This document shows positions 1-9,624 of a stretch of 64,000 nucleotides of DNA, in pieces. The number at the start of each line of letters is the position of its first letter. Position 1 is the stretch's first letter. The position numbers and the translations under genes were made by a program. This DNA comes from Polaribacter irgensii 23-P. GTDB taxonomy: Bacteria; Bacteroidota; Bacteroidia; Flavobacteriales; Flavobacteriaceae. The stretch spans positions 140,849 through 204,848 of the forward strand of contig NZ_CH724148.1 of assembly GCF_000153225.1 (NCBI RefSeq), given 5' to 3'. A model generated the notes under the pieces. It did not search any database and was not told the origin of the DNA. It saw only the letters and a program-made list of their open reading frames with translations.

Positions 1-1
1 C

Positions 2-769
2 AAGAATGTGCTAGCAAAAAATCTAGCAGATGAAATCATCACCTCTGGTGAGTTTACCATGATGAATAAAGATGAAGTTACCGGTGGTTTTACACAACTA
101 AGCACTCCAGGATGGATGTGGGGATTTGATCTTACCGTAGCTAACGGTTTAGGATTGGTTTCATGGCACGGATTTATGGATTATTACAGCTACTCTTATC
201 AAGCAGTAGGTAATTTCAGAGGAATTGACAAAGGTCTTTACGACAATATCGATGCCAATGACATCAGAAAATCTCAGTTTGGACAACCAACCAAAACTGG
301 TTTTAATGTCGGAGCTTCTCCTTTGATCCCTGCGAGAAAATTTTATAATTTAGATTTGGTACACTTTGGACAAACCCCAATGACAGACGATTATGTGTAC
401 ATGAGAATTACTGAGATGTATCTCTTGTCTGCTGAAATGAGCGCTGTTGAAGGCAATGCTGCAGCAGCCAAAACAAGACTAAAAGAAGTATTGGCCAACC
501 GCTTCGACGATGCTGCAGATTATGCATATGTAGATGCATTGTCTGGTCAAGCACTTGTAGACGAAATTGTTTTTCAAACCAGAATTGAATTTATTGGTGA
601 AGGAAAAGGCTACTTGCTAATGAAAAGAAGAAAACTAAGTAACACCAGAGGTAGCAATCACCTAAACTTAGCAGGATCTACCTTAGCTTACGATGACCCA
701 AAATTAACTTTTGCGGTGCCTCAAAGAGAACTTACAGACAACCCAAATATTACAGAGGGTAATAAGTAA
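2..769 (+). CDS. SusD/RagB-family lipoprotein, C-terminal part
   Basis: The reading frame is open from the window edge, so the N-terminus, including the lipoprotein signal, lies upstream. The visible 255 residues carry the SusD C-terminal pattern: a stretch like YVYMRITEMYLLSAEMSAVE (TPR-like helix packing), then ARTRLKEVL-type and E-x-RIEFIGEGK-type segments, ending in a short tail of the kind that closes SusD proteins. SusD proteins are surface lipoproteins that cap a SusC TonB-dependent channel and bind glycans or peptides. The matching SusC is presumably just upstream. The frame ends before a strong terminator, so this is the last gene of its unit. The family call is secure; the substrate cannot be told. 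Confidence 0.9.
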   Translation, partial: KNVLAKNLADEIITSGEFTMMNKDEVTGGFTQLSTPGWMWGFDLTVANGLGLVSWHGFMDYYSYSYQAVGNFRGIDKGLYDNIDANDIRKSQFGQPTKTGFNVGASPLIPARKFYNLDLVHFGQTPMTDDYVYMRITEMYLLSAEMSAVEGNAAAAKTRLKEVLANRFDDAADYAYVDALSGQALVDEIVFQTRIEFIGEGKGYLLMKRRKLSNTRGSNHLNLAGSTLAYDDPKLTFAVPQRELTDNPNITEGNK

Positions 770-798
770 CATTTTAATTTGTTTACCAAGTAAAACTA

Positions 799-827
799 AA
801 ACCACCTCAAAAGAGGTGGTTTTTTTT
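799..827 (+). terminator. Rho-independent terminator after the first SusD gene
   Basis: The arms AAACCACCTC and GAGGTGGTTT form a perfect 10-bp stem around an AAAA loop and are followed by a run of T. It lies 30 bp after the SusD stop codon and separates this unit from the next SusC gene. Confidence 0.9.
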
Positions 828-829
828 GC

Positions 830-1679
830 TTATTATTTTACCCTTAATTTTGAAAATTTTGTAAAATAAGAGAAAACTAAAAACGTAAAACAGCATATTA
901 AAAATATATTTAACGATTATAATTTAAATAATAATTATGTTTTTCTAAAATTTCAATTAAACAAATTTTAAAGAAATTGTGCTTAACAAGACGAACAGAT
1001 AACTCCAACAACAAAAGCACTAAAAATTATTCTCGTGCAGTAAGACTTGCACAAATTAATAAGAAATAGAAACAAAACTTATTTGCACCCAAGCGTCCTT
1101 CCTAAAATACTCCAAAATTAAAAACAGCAATCGGTAAGCAAAAGTATTTTACCTTATAATGCGATTCTAAAAGGTATATATCTTGAGAAATAGTTGGATG
1201 ACACTGCTGAAGTCAATACCTGAATGCACACGTATATAAAGAAAAAGTACTCTTTAATTTATTACTAATAGATAAATCCTAGCGAAAAACGCAAAATGAA
1301 AGACCATAAAAATATTCTCCATTGAGAAGAATAAGAACCTAGCATTTTATTGAAATAAACAATTACAAACTCTTCTACATAAATTTAATTTTTAATAAAA
1401 TAAACCAGTATACAACACTTCATTGATTATTTTTTCTCAAAAAATTAACAGCAAATCATTTAACAGCTATTTCGTCATATTAAATCTAAAATTAAAGAAA
1501 AACACATCCCTATTATATGTTTTTTTTTAATAAAATTCACATCAAAAATGTTAATTGATTAGCGTATTTTCAAGACAATCTTATTAATGCTGTTTTTTTA
1601 ATAAAATTAAGTTACAAAATAATAGTTTTATTAGAAATATTTTAAGATTTTTACAGCACTAATTCAAACAAATACAAAC
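830..1679. other. 850-bp A+T-rich intergenic region upstream of susC
   Basis: I found no convincing open frame, RNA gene or clear TAnnTTTG box here. It must hold the promoter of the SusC-SusD pair, and possibly sites for a regulator encoded elsewhere. No readable remnant of a gene was recognised. Confidence 0.5.
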
Positions 1680-4600
1680 ATGAGAACAAAGTTTAATGGG
1701 GTTTTAACGCTCTTACTAGCGTTAATAGTGCAAATGACCTTTGCACAAGAACAAAAAGTTTCTGGTACGGTTTCAGATGAATCTGGAAGTTTACCGGGTG
1801 TAAGTGTAGTCATAAAAGGAACCAAAAAAGGCACTGAAACTGATTTTGATGGTAAGTACACTATCAAAACAAAAAAAGGTGAAGTCTTAAGTTTTAGCTA
1901 TATCGGTTATAAAACTGCAGAGAAAATTGTGGGTACCTCAAATATCATTGACGTTACTCTTACTTTAGATAATAATATACTAAATGAAATAGTGGTGACA
2001 GCTTATGGTTCTCAATCAAGAGCATCTCTTACAGGATCTGTGAGTGTAATTAGTGCTGAGCAATTAGAAAACGCAACCTTTTCCAACCCTATTCAAGGTT
2101 TAGAAGGATTGGCTTCTGGATTAAGAATTATACAATCTAGCGGGCAACCAGGTGCGGATCCTATCATAAGAATTAGAGGATTTGGATCTATAAATGCAGA
2201 TAGTGCTCCACTAATTGTCTTAGATGGTGTTCCTTATTCTGGAAGTTTGAGCAGCATCAATCCACAGGATATTGCTTCCACCACGGTACTCAAGGATGCT
2301 TCTTCTACTTCATTGTATGGTAATAAAGCTTCTAATGGAGTTCTAATGATTACTACAAAAGTAGGAAAGAAAAATAAAACACAGATTAGTATTGATACCC
2401 GAGTTGGTATTACTCAAAGAGCAGCTAAAGATTACAATATAATTAACACAACCGGCGAGTTTTATGAGTCGTATCATAGCATACTCGCAAACTCTGAATT
2501 TTACGCACAAGGAGCAGCAGGCACACCTGTTACTATTGGTGAGGCAAGACAAACTGCTTCCAATTCGCTTATTGATGAATTAGGGTATAACGTATATGAT
2601 GTTTCTAACGAAACATTAGTGGATCCGCTAACAGGAAAACTAAATAGTAGTGCAAACTTATTAGTAAATGATAGATGGGAAGATGTCTTATTTAGGAATG
2701 CAGCCAGTTTTAAATCTACGAATATTAATATCTCCGGAGGCTCAAAGGATGTAACTTACTATTTCTCCCTAGGTTCACAAGTAGACAATGGATATACCGT
2801 TGGTAGTAATTTTGAAAGACATACTGCTCGTTTAAAAGTAAACTCTAAGAATATCGCAAACATCATCTCTTTAAGTGGAGATGTATCTTACGCCAAGTCT
2901 AAAAGTCAGTCAGTTCCAAGTGACGGTACTGGATCTTTTAACAATGCTTTTTCTTGGACTCGCAGAATTGCACCAATTTATCCAGTTTTTAAATATGATG
3001 AAAACTGGAATCCTATCACGAATAGTAACACTCCAAGTGGTTTGGCTTATGATTTTGGTAATGCTCAATTTTTTGAAGATGGTACCTCTAGAAATGCCCG
3101 AAACTATGCACCAGGAGAGCACCCCCTAGCGGTTATAGAAAATACTACAGAAACCAATGAAAGAGACAACTTTAATGCAGCTTTAAGAGCCAAAATAGAC
3201 CTACCTTTTGATATTAAGTTCGAATACGTAGCCAATCTATTAACCCAAGTAGACCAAGGAATTGACTTTACAAGACCAGGTGCTGGAGCTTTTGCAAAAT
3301 CAAATAATGGACTGTTAAGTGTAAATAATAATAATTTTACAGCTTTTACAAACCAACAGTTATTAACCTGGAAAAAAGACTTTGGACGCCATAGCTTTGA
3401 TGCTCTTTTAGGGCACGAAGTGTACGAAGAAACGTTTACAACTTTAGGTGTAAATAAAAGAAATCTTATTGGAGATTTTAGTCCAGTACTGGACAACACC
3501 TCTGTGTATGTATCAGGCAGTAATTATAATACCAAATACACCACCGAAGGTTATTTCTCTCGGTTTATTTACGGATTAGATAATAATTACTTTTTAAACT
3601 TAACTGCAAGATACGATGCGTCTTCTGTTTTTCACCCAGATTCTCGTTGGGGAACTTTCTGGTCTGCAGGAGCTTCATGGATTTTAAGTAATGAAAATTT
3701 CATGAAAAATTCTAAAGTCATAAACTACGCCAAATTAGCAGTAAATTACGGTACTACCGGAAATGATAGAATATTTTATGAAGGTTCTGGAGCGCGTAAT
3801 CTTGTAGCTTATGAAAACCAATATCAAATTGGTGAAAATAATGGAGAGTTAACTCAAACCTTATTTAGTTTAGGAAATAAAAACATTACTTGGGAAAAAG
3901 CAGCCAGCTTCGATGTTGCTTATGAAATGAGTTTATTTAATCGCTTAAACGTATCTCTAGGGTATTACAGAAAAAATTCAGAAGACCTACTATTTAATAA
4001 TCCATTACAATTATCTACAGGTCAAGCCTCTAGTCCAGAAAATTTTGGATCTATGGTCAATAGCGGATTAGAAGCTGAAGTTTCTTGGGATGCCGTAAAA
4101 AAAGAAAATTTTAACATTAATATAAATGCAAATCTTTCCACACTTAAAAATGAAATTACCGAGCTTCCTAGAGACTCTATACCTGCAGGTAACTTTCGAA
4201 GAGTTGTCGGTAAAAGTCTCTTTGATTATTTCATGGTTAAATCCGCAGGTGTAAATCAAGAAAATGGAAATGCACAATATTTTACGAAAGATGCTACTAC
4301 AGGTGAACAGATCATCACAGAAGATTACGCTGAGGCTATTGAAAATGGTAGAGTCTTTCTTGATAAACAAGCGATTCCTACAATTACAGGTGGATTTGGA
4401 ACAAATATACAGGTAGGTAATTTTTCATTAGGACTACAGTTCGCATATCAACTGGGAGGATACGGTGTTGATAACGAATATTTTGGTCTATATGATCAAA
4501 GAAATAATGTCAAAAATTTCGCAGATTATGACCAAACATGGACCGTTGACAACCCTACTGCTCAATTGCCAAGAATTGATCCTTTGCGCAATGATCAATA

Positions 4601-4859
4601 CAGGATTTCAGATCTTTATTTAGTAGATCTAAGTTACCTAAGTTTAAGCAACATTAACTTGGGGTATCTATTCCAAAATGAGGCTGTTAAAAAATACCAC
4701 ATCGATAGCATTCGTTTCTATGGAACTGTGAGTAACGCAATGTTACTTTACAGCGCAAGACAGGGATATGACCCTCGTTTAAATTCAGTAGGATCTTCTT
4801 CTGCTGAATACGGCGCAAATAGAACAATTGCTTTTGGTCTAAATATAAATCTTAATTAA
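1680..4859 (+). CDS. SusC/RagA-family TonB-linked outer membrane protein
   Basis: A 1059-residue TonB-dependent outer-membrane transporter. It begins with a cleavable signal peptide (hydrophobic stretch ending MTFAQ, about residues 1-22), then a carboxypeptidase-D-regulatory-like beta domain (about 25-105, with the typical G-x-V-x-D-E-x-G-x-L-PGVSV and DFDGKYTI motifs). The plug domain follows, with a NEIVVTAYG-type entry and IRIRGFGSINADSAPLIVLDGVPY around 160-185, and then a C-terminal 22-strand-type barrel. Length is normal for SusC. It pairs with the SusD gene starting 7 bp downstream, so the two are one operon for importing an oligomeric nutrient. No carbohydrate-active enzyme lies in the window, so the substrate is unknown. 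Confidence 0.95.
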   Translation: MRTKFNGVLTLLLALIVQMTFAQEQKVSGTVSDESGSLPGVSVVIKGTKKGTETDFDGKYTIKTKKGEVLSFSYIGYKTAEKIVGTSNIIDVTLTLDNNILNEIVVTAYGSQSRASLTGSVSVISAEQLENATFSNPIQGLEGLASGLRIIQSSGQPGADPIIRIRGFGSINADSAPLIVLDGVPYSGSLSSINPQDIASTTVLKDASSTSLYGNKASNGVLMITTKVGKKNKTQISIDTRVGITQRAAKDYNIINTTGEFYESYHSILANSEFYAQGAAGTPVTIGEARQTASNSLIDELGYNVYDVSNETLVDPLTGKLNSSANLLVNDRWEDVLFRNAASFKSTNINISGGSKDVTYYFSLGSQVDNGYTVGSNFERHTARLKVNSKNIANIISLSGDVSYAKSKSQSVPSDGTGSFNNAFSWTRRIAPIYPVFKYDENWNPITNSNTPSGLAYDFGNAQFFEDGTSRNARNYAPGEHPLAVIENTTETNERDNFNAALRAKIDLPFDIKFEYVANLLTQVDQGIDFTRPGAGAFAKSNNGLLSVNNNNFTAFTNQQLLTWKKDFGRHSFDALLGHEVYEETFTTLGVNKRNLIGDFSPVLDNTSVYVSGSNYNTKYTTEGYFSRFIYGLDNNYFLNLTARYDASSVFHPDSRWGTFWSAGASWILSNENFMKNSKVINYAKLAVNYGTTGNDRIFYEGSGARNLVAYENQYQIGENNGELTQTLFSLGNKNITWEKAASFDVAYEMSLFNRLNVSLGYYRKNSEDLLFNNPLQLSTGQASSPENFGSMVNSGLEAEVSWDAVKKENFNININANLSTLKNEITELPRDSIPAGNFRRVVGKSLFDYFMVKSAGVNQENGNAQYFTKDATTGEQIITEDYAEAIENGRVFLDKQAIPTITGGFGTNIQVGNFSLGLQFAYQLGGYGVDNEYFGLYDQRNNVKNFADYDQTWTVDNPTAQLPRIDPLRNDQYRISDLYLVDLSYLSLSNINLGYLFQNEAVKKYHIDSIRFYGTVSNAMLLYSARQGYDPRLNSVGSSSAEYGANRTIAFGLNINLN

Positions 4860-4866
4860 ACTAATT

Positions 4867-6342
4867 ATGAAACAAATAAAAAACTTAAATATGCATCTAG
4901 ACAAATATTTTGTCTTGTTTATTTCAACAATACTTTTTATCTCTTGTGCTGAATTTAATAGAGACTTTGAGGATGAAAGATTTCTAAGCGCATCTCATGC
5001 CGAAGCAAATGCCAGTGCCGGTGGAACAATTGGCCTTGAAGCTTTAGACGGTGCAATTTTATCCTATTTAAGAGATGGAACAAGCGCTACTGCTGGATTT
5101 GGTTTAAAAGCGGTAGATCTTGGTATGGATTTAAGAGGTAATGACATGGACATGAGTAGAAATACCCACTTTGGTAGTTACAGTAATTATGACAATATTA
5201 TTTTGACATCTGGAAGTAACGAATTTATTTGGGAGTTCTTCTACAAAGTCATCAACAATGCAAATGGAATTATTAATACAATACCAGATAACGCTCCTGA
5301 GGAAGCACTAAACTTTAAATACAAAGCTTATACATATAGAGCGATTGCGTATTTCTATTTGATCAGAATTTATCAACACACCAAAGCTGCTGATTCTGAA
5401 TTGGCAATACCCATTGATTTTGGTGACTTTGTAGGTCAAGAAAAATCTACAGTAGGTGAAGTAAAAAAGCTAATCTTGGACGATTTAACATTAGCCTACA
5501 ATGGATTAAAAACATTTGACAGACTTTCAAAACAAGAAATAAATGCAGATGTTGTAGCTGCATACTTGGCTCGATATTACCTAACCTATGAAGATTGGAG
5601 TGAAGCTGAAAAATATGCAAGTATAGCAATGGCGGCTGGAAGTATAAGCAATGATGTACAGCACGGCTTTGACGAATTAGCATTATCAGAAGTTATATGG
5701 GGATCTGAAGTTACAGCCCAAACTACTGAAGTATACGCTTCTTTCTTTTCTCACATGAGTCAAATTAATGACGGGTATAGTGGGTGGAATCATTTTAAAG
5801 AAGGAAACTCTAATTTATACGATATGATACCCGACACCGATAAGAGAAAGACTTGGTTTGCAGACCAAGATTATGGTCCAGGCGTAATATTGGTGCCAGG
5901 AACTTGGACGCATTACAACAAAACACCAAAATATACTAGCTTGAAATTTATATCTGAAGGAGGACCTGGAGTTTTTACAGGAGATTATATCTATCTAAGA
6001 AATACAGAATTTTATCTCACAAAAGCAGAAGCACTGGCAAGACAATCTAAAGATAGCGATGCTCAACAAGTGTTATTTGAACTAAATTCTTTAAGAGATC
6101 CTAGTTACACTAAATCTACAAAAACAGGTTCAGATTTAGTTAACGAAATTCTTGTGTATAGAAGAATTGAACTTTGGGGCGATGGAGTAGCTTCCTTTGA
6201 TATGGCAAGAAATAGCGTAGGCCTTAATAGAAAAGATGGAAGATTAAACGATGTTATGCCTGGTGCAGATCTTGTAATACCTGCATTAGACATTAAAATG
6301 ATTTATCAAATTCCGCTAGCCGAAGTGGATGCTGCAAATTAA
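4867..6342 (+). CDS. SusD/RagB-family nutrient-binding lipoprotein
   Basis: A 491-residue surface lipoprotein partner of the SusC protein encoded just upstream. The N-terminus carries a lipoprotein signal with lipobox ISCA (Cys at about residue 27 from the chosen ATG; an internal ATG at codon 9 would also keep it). TPR-like helices follow (KYKAYTYRAIAYFYLIRIY region), and the C-terminal SusD part contains DYIYLRNTEFYLTKAEALA and ILVYRRIELWGDG, matching the conserved family pattern. The protein should sit on the SusC channel at the outer surface. A strong terminator after the stop ends the operon. Confidence 0.93.
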   Translation: MKQIKNLNMHLDKYFVLFISTILFISCAEFNRDFEDERFLSASHAEANASAGGTIGLEALDGAILSYLRDGTSATAGFGLKAVDLGMDLRGNDMDMSRNTHFGSYSNYDNIILTSGSNEFIWEFFYKVINNANGIINTIPDNAPEEALNFKYKAYTYRAIAYFYLIRIYQHTKAADSELAIPIDFGDFVGQEKSTVGEVKKLILDDLTLAYNGLKTFDRLSKQEINADVVAAYLARYYLTYEDWSEAEKYASIAMAAGSISNDVQHGFDELALSEVIWGSEVTAQTTEVYASFFSHMSQINDGYSGWNHFKEGNSNLYDMIPDTDKRKTWFADQDYGPGVILVPGTWTHYNKTPKYTSLKFISEGGPGVFTGDYIYLRNTEFYLTKAEALARQSKDSDAQQVLFELNSLRDPSYTKSTKTGSDLVNEILVYRRIELWGDGVASFDMARNSVGLNRKDGRLNDVMPGADLVIPALDIKMIYQIPLAEVDAAN

Positions 6343-6382
6343 ACATAATACGATTACACATCTATAGAATCAAATGAGCTAA

Positions 6383-6419
6383 AGCTGGAAATCCATCACG
6401 GATTTCCAGCTTTTTTTTT
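6383..6419 (+). terminator. Rho-independent terminator after susCD
   Basis: The arms GCTGGAAATCC (6384-6394) and GGATTTCCAGC (6400-6410) pair perfectly around ATCAC and are followed by nine T residues. Confidence 0.95.
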
Positions 6420-6816
6420 CAATTTTCATTAATTCAAAAGCAAGGACCTTTTAAATTAAGTTTAAATTTTTTTCTAATATTAAAATAAATAGCAAATTAA
6501 AAACAGCAGAAATCTCTCAAAAAAAATAGACCTTCTCTATCCTATTAAATTGAATGGAACCACCAATATCTATTAAAAGAGAAGAAAGTGCAAATAATAA
6601 AAAATAAGCAATCAAAGATTCTTAAAAAAAAATAGGCGCTACTATCGTTAGATTAGCAATGTTTAGATCTCAATTCAAAATAGAATACTAAAGCAAGGCG
6701 AAAAAGAGCAACCTACATGATAACGTACATACGCATATACAGACATCTATAATCTAAAAACAAGAAATCTCGCTATAAAATGATTTCTGCTACTTTTTTA
6801 TAATCGCAAATTAACA
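6420..6816. other. Intergenic region with no recognisable gene
   Basis: About 400 bp of A+T-rich sequence between the susCD terminator and the rlmB promoter. No frame of interest, repeat or RNA structure was seen. Confidence 0.5.
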
Positions 6817-6824
6817 TACATTTG
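6817..6824 (+). promoter_or_regulatory. Bacteroidota -7 promoter box (TACATTTG) for rlmB
   Basis: TACATTTG matches the TAnnTTTG consensus and ends only 4 nt before the ATG at 6829. Transcription would therefore start at or next to the start codon, implying a leaderless or near-leaderless mRNA. No clear TTG -33 element was picked out. Confidence 0.6.
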
Positions 6825-6828
6825 CAAT

Positions 6829-7593
6829 ATGACAGAAGATACGAAAGAAACAACCAATATTTTTGGACTTAGAGCGATTATAGAAGCGATAGAATCAGGC
6901 TCTACACTCAACAAAATTTACCTTCAAAAAGAATTACGTGGTTCTCTTTTTTATGAATTAAATCAATTGATTAAAGAAAAAGGAATCACTACAAGCCTAG
7001 TTCCCATAGAGAAATTAAATCGTCTGTCTAAAAATGGAAATCATCAAGGTGCCGTTGCCCAAATATCTCCAGTAGAGTTTTATGATTTAGAAGAGCTAAT
7101 TGAAAAGACGCTAGAGAGCAATAAAGTTCCCCTCTTTCTTTTGTTAGACCAACTTTCTGATGTTCGTAATTTTGGAGCGATTATAAGAACTGCAGAATGC
7201 ACAGGTGTGAATGGTATCATTATTCAAAAAGATGGAAGTGCTCCTGTAAATGCAGAAACCATAAAAACGTCTGCAGGTGCTGCCTTTAAAATACCCATCT
7301 GTAAAGTAGATCATATAAAAGATGCGTTGTACATCCTTCAAGCAGCTGAAATTAAAACAGTGGCGGCTACTGAAAAAACAGAAGATGTACTCTATGACAT
7401 TAATTTAAATCAACCCATTGCCATTGTCATGGGTTCTGAACAGCGTGGTATAAATCCTTCTATCCTCAAAATGGTTGACTATAAAGCGAAATTACCGATA
7501 TTGGGTGATATTGCTTCATTAAACGTATCTGTTGCCTGTGGCGCTTTTCTATATGAAACAATTAGACAAAGAATTTCAATAACTAAAAAGTAA
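6829..7593 (+). CDS. rlmB: SpoU/TrmH-family 23S rRNA 2'-O-methyltransferase (RlmB type)
   Basis: A 254-residue SAM-dependent ribose methylase. The N-terminal 70 residues form the substrate-binding domain (NIFGLRAIIEAIESG, then NGNHQGAVAQI). The SPOUT catalytic domain follows with its three motifs: LDQLSDVRNFGAIIRTAE near 105-122, IVMGSEQRGI near 203, and LNVSVACGAFLYE near 234-246. These motifs form the trefoil knot binding AdoMet. RlmB methylates G2251 of 23S rRNA in E. coli; whether this paralogue modifies exactly that base is inferred. It converges on the rhomboid gene with a 5-bp gap. Confidence 0.88.
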   Translation: MTEDTKETTNIFGLRAIIEAIESGSTLNKIYLQKELRGSLFYELNQLIKEKGITTSLVPIEKLNRLSKNGNHQGAVAQISPVEFYDLEELIEKTLESNKVPLFLLLDQLSDVRNFGAIIRTAECTGVNGIIIQKDGSAPVNAETIKTSAGAAFKIPICKVDHIKDALYILQAAEIKTVAATEKTEDVLYDINLNQPIAIVMGSEQRGINPSILKMVDYKAKLPILGDIASLNVSVACGAFLYETIRQRISITKK

Positions 7594-7598
7594 AAAAC

Positions 7599-8273
7599 TT
7601 ACTTTGACACAGCATTTGACTCTTTTTCAATGTCTTTTGGTACATAGTTCCCTTTTTCATCAAATAAAAGATCAAACTCGGTTTGCGTATATTGGTGCTC
7701 CTCCTGAACCAATCCTTTTTTTCTATAAAATATAGCACAGGACAGGCCTACCAATAAACCAGACAAGTGCCCTTCCCAAGACATTCCATCTTTGATGGGA
7801 AAAACATACCAAATCATACTCCCATAAAGAAATATAACAATTAGGGATACCGCTACTAAACGATAATGTTTTCGAATCATTCCACTAAAAAAAATAAAAC
7901 TAAATAATAAGTACACAATTCCACTAGCCCCAATATGGTAAGATTCTCTGGCGAAAACCCACGTTAAAAACCCTGACGCAATGGCTCCATACAAGAGAAC
8001 TTGATACGCAATCCCTTTGTAAAAATAAAATAAACTTAAAAGCAGTACAAATAAAGGAATCGAATTATTCAAAAGATGCTTGGTGTCACTGTGTATAAAA
8101 TGGGTTAAAAAAACGCCTCTCAGCCCTAATAAATCACGAGGAAAAACTCCATATTTATTAAAGTTGAAGCTGAAATAAATTTCAACCCAGTATATGAACC
8201 AAATACCCAAAACAAATACGATGGGAACAAGAAAAATACCTTTTGTGATTTTTAATTGAACATTCTCTTTCAT
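7599..8273 (-). CDS. Rhomboid-family intramembrane serine protease
   Basis: A 224-residue membrane protein with six or so hydrophobic segments. The catalytic features are visible: HLLNN (His66, Asn70) on the oxyanion side, the nucleophile in HIGASG (Ser117) and the general base in WEGHLSG (His169). Rhomboids cut membrane-anchored substrates within the bilayer. It has a soluble acidic C-terminal tail after about residue 190. It diverges from rarA, with an inverted repeat between them. Confidence 0.93.
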   Translation of the reverse strand: MKENVQLKITKGIFLVPIVFVLGIWFIYWVEIYFSFNFNKYGVFPRDLLGLRGVFLTHFIHSDTKHLLNNSIPLFVLLLSLFYFYKGIAYQVLLYGAIASGFLTWVFARESYHIGASGIVYLLFSFIFFSGMIRKHYRLVAVSLIVIFLYGSMIWYVFPIKDGMSWEGHLSGLLVGLSCAIFYRKKGLVQEEHQYTQTEFDLLFDEKGNYVPKDIEKESNAVSK

Positions 8274-8283
8274 TACTCCAATA

Positions 8284-8299
8284 GTAACAAATATGTTAC
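8284..8299. promoter_or_regulatory. Inverted repeat GTAACA-N4-TGTTAC in the rhomboid/rarA divergent region
   Basis: Perfect 6-bp arms flank AATA. The site lies about 10 bp upstream of the rhomboid start and about 50 bp upstream of rarA, where a dimeric repressor could act on the rhomboid promoter. No cognate regulator is evident, so the role is a guess. Confidence 0.3.
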
Positions 8300-8337
8300 C
8301 AAATTAAAAAACAACGACTTCTGTCATAAAACTTTAT

Positions 8338-8345
8338 TATTTTTG
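8338..8345 (+). promoter_or_regulatory. -7 promoter box (TATTTTTG) for rarA
   Basis: A TAnnTTTG match ending 4 nt before the rarA ATG at 8350, the same close spacing as at rlmB, again suggesting a leaderless transcript. Confidence 0.55.
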
Positions 8346-8349
8346 TAGT

Positions 8350-9621
8350 ATGAATGAACCTTTGGCAGAAAGAATTAGACCAAAAACACTAGAAGATTAT
8401 GTAAGTCAGCAACATTTAGTTGGTGAAAACGGAATTTTAACTAAGCTCATCAAGCAAGGAATTATTCCTTCCTTAATTTTGTGGGGTCCTCCTGGAATTG
8501 GCAAAACCACCCTAGCCAATATCATAGCCACAACTTCTAATAGGCCATTTTACACATTAAGTGCTATTAGCTCTGGTGTAAAAGATGTAAGAGATGTCAT
8601 CGAAAAAGCAAAAAAAAGTGGTGGTCTATTCACCGCAAAAAACCCAATATTATTTATCGACGAAATACACCGATTTAGTAAATCTCAGCAAGATTCATTG
8701 CTAGGTGCGGTAGAGAAAGGATGGGTTACACTCATCGGCGCCACCACAGAAAACCCCAGTTTCGAAGTAATACCTGCCCTACTCTCTAGATGTCAAATTT
8801 ATATTCTAAACTCGTTTGACAAAGAAGAATTGATCGCTTTATTGCACAGGGCAATGGAAAAAGACGCTTTTCTATCTTCAAAAAAAATTATATTAAAAGA
8901 AACAGAGGCCCTATTACAAGTATCGGGAGGAGACGCTCGTAAATTATTAAATATCTTTGAACTGTTAGTTTCTGTTGATGACGAAGTTGTGATTACAAAC
9001 GAATTAGTCTTGTCAAAAATTCAAAAAAATACTGCGCGATATGATAAATCAGGGCCACAACACTATGACATTGTTTCTGCTTTCATAAAATCAATTCGTG
9101 GTAGTGATCCAAATGCAGCTGTATATTGGTTGGCAAGAATGATTGAAGGCGGCGAAGATGTCAAGTTTATTGCAAGGAGGATGTTAATTTTAGCCTCTGA
9201 GGATATTGGAAATGCAAATCCAACAGCCTTAATAATGGCCAACAACACGTTTCAAGCAGTGGCAATCGTAGGAAATCCTGAGTCGAGGATTATATTAAGC
9301 CAATGCGCTATTTACCTATCAAATTCTGCCAAAAGTAATGCCTCCTATTTAGCAATTGGTGCAGCGCAAAAGCTAGTGCAAGAAACTGGCGATTTGTCTG
9401 TGCCTCTAAATTTAAGAAACGCACCAACAAAACTCATGAAAGATTTGGACTATGGTGCAGATTACAAATACTCCCATGACTATCCAAACAGTTTTGTAGC
9501 ACAAGAATTTTTACCTAAAACGCTCTCTGGTAATAAAATTTATACCCCGGGAAAAAACCCTAGAGAACAACAATTTAAAGAGGTGTTAAAAAATCGATGG
9601 AAAAATAAGTATGGGTATTAG
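8350..9621 (+). CDS. rarA: Replication-associated recombination ATPase RarA/MgsA
   Basis: A 423-residue AAA+ ATPase that acts at stalled replication forks. Visible motifs are Walker A (LWGPPGIGKTT, about 45-55), Walker B with the DEIH variant typical of the family (ILFIDEIHRF, about 99-108), sensor 1 (IGATTENPSF) and the sensor 2/arginine-finger region (SGGDARKLLN). The C-terminal part carries the MgsA tetramerisation domain, with HYDIVSAFIKSIRGSDP and DPNAAVYWLARMIEGGED-type segments. Full family length. Start fixed by the promoter box immediately upstream. It converges with the next gene. Confidence 0.95.
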   Translation: MNEPLAERIRPKTLEDYVSQQHLVGENGILTKLIKQGIIPSLILWGPPGIGKTTLANIIATTSNRPFYTLSAISSGVKDVRDVIEKAKKSGGLFTAKNPILFIDEIHRFSKSQQDSLLGAVEKGWVTLIGATTENPSFEVIPALLSRCQIYILNSFDKEELIALLHRAMEKDAFLSSKKIILKETEALLQVSGGDARKLLNIFELLVSVDDEVVITNELVLSKIQKNTARYDKSGPQHYDIVSAFIKSIRGSDPNAAVYWLARMIEGGEDVKFIARRMLILASEDIGNANPTALIMANNTFQAVAIVGNPESRIILSQCAIYLSNSAKSNASYLAIGAAQKLVQETGDLSVPLNLRNAPTKLMKDLDYGADYKYSHDYPNSFVAQEFLPKTLSGNKIYTPGKNPREQQFKEVLKNRWKNKYGY

Positions 9622-9624
9622 CGC

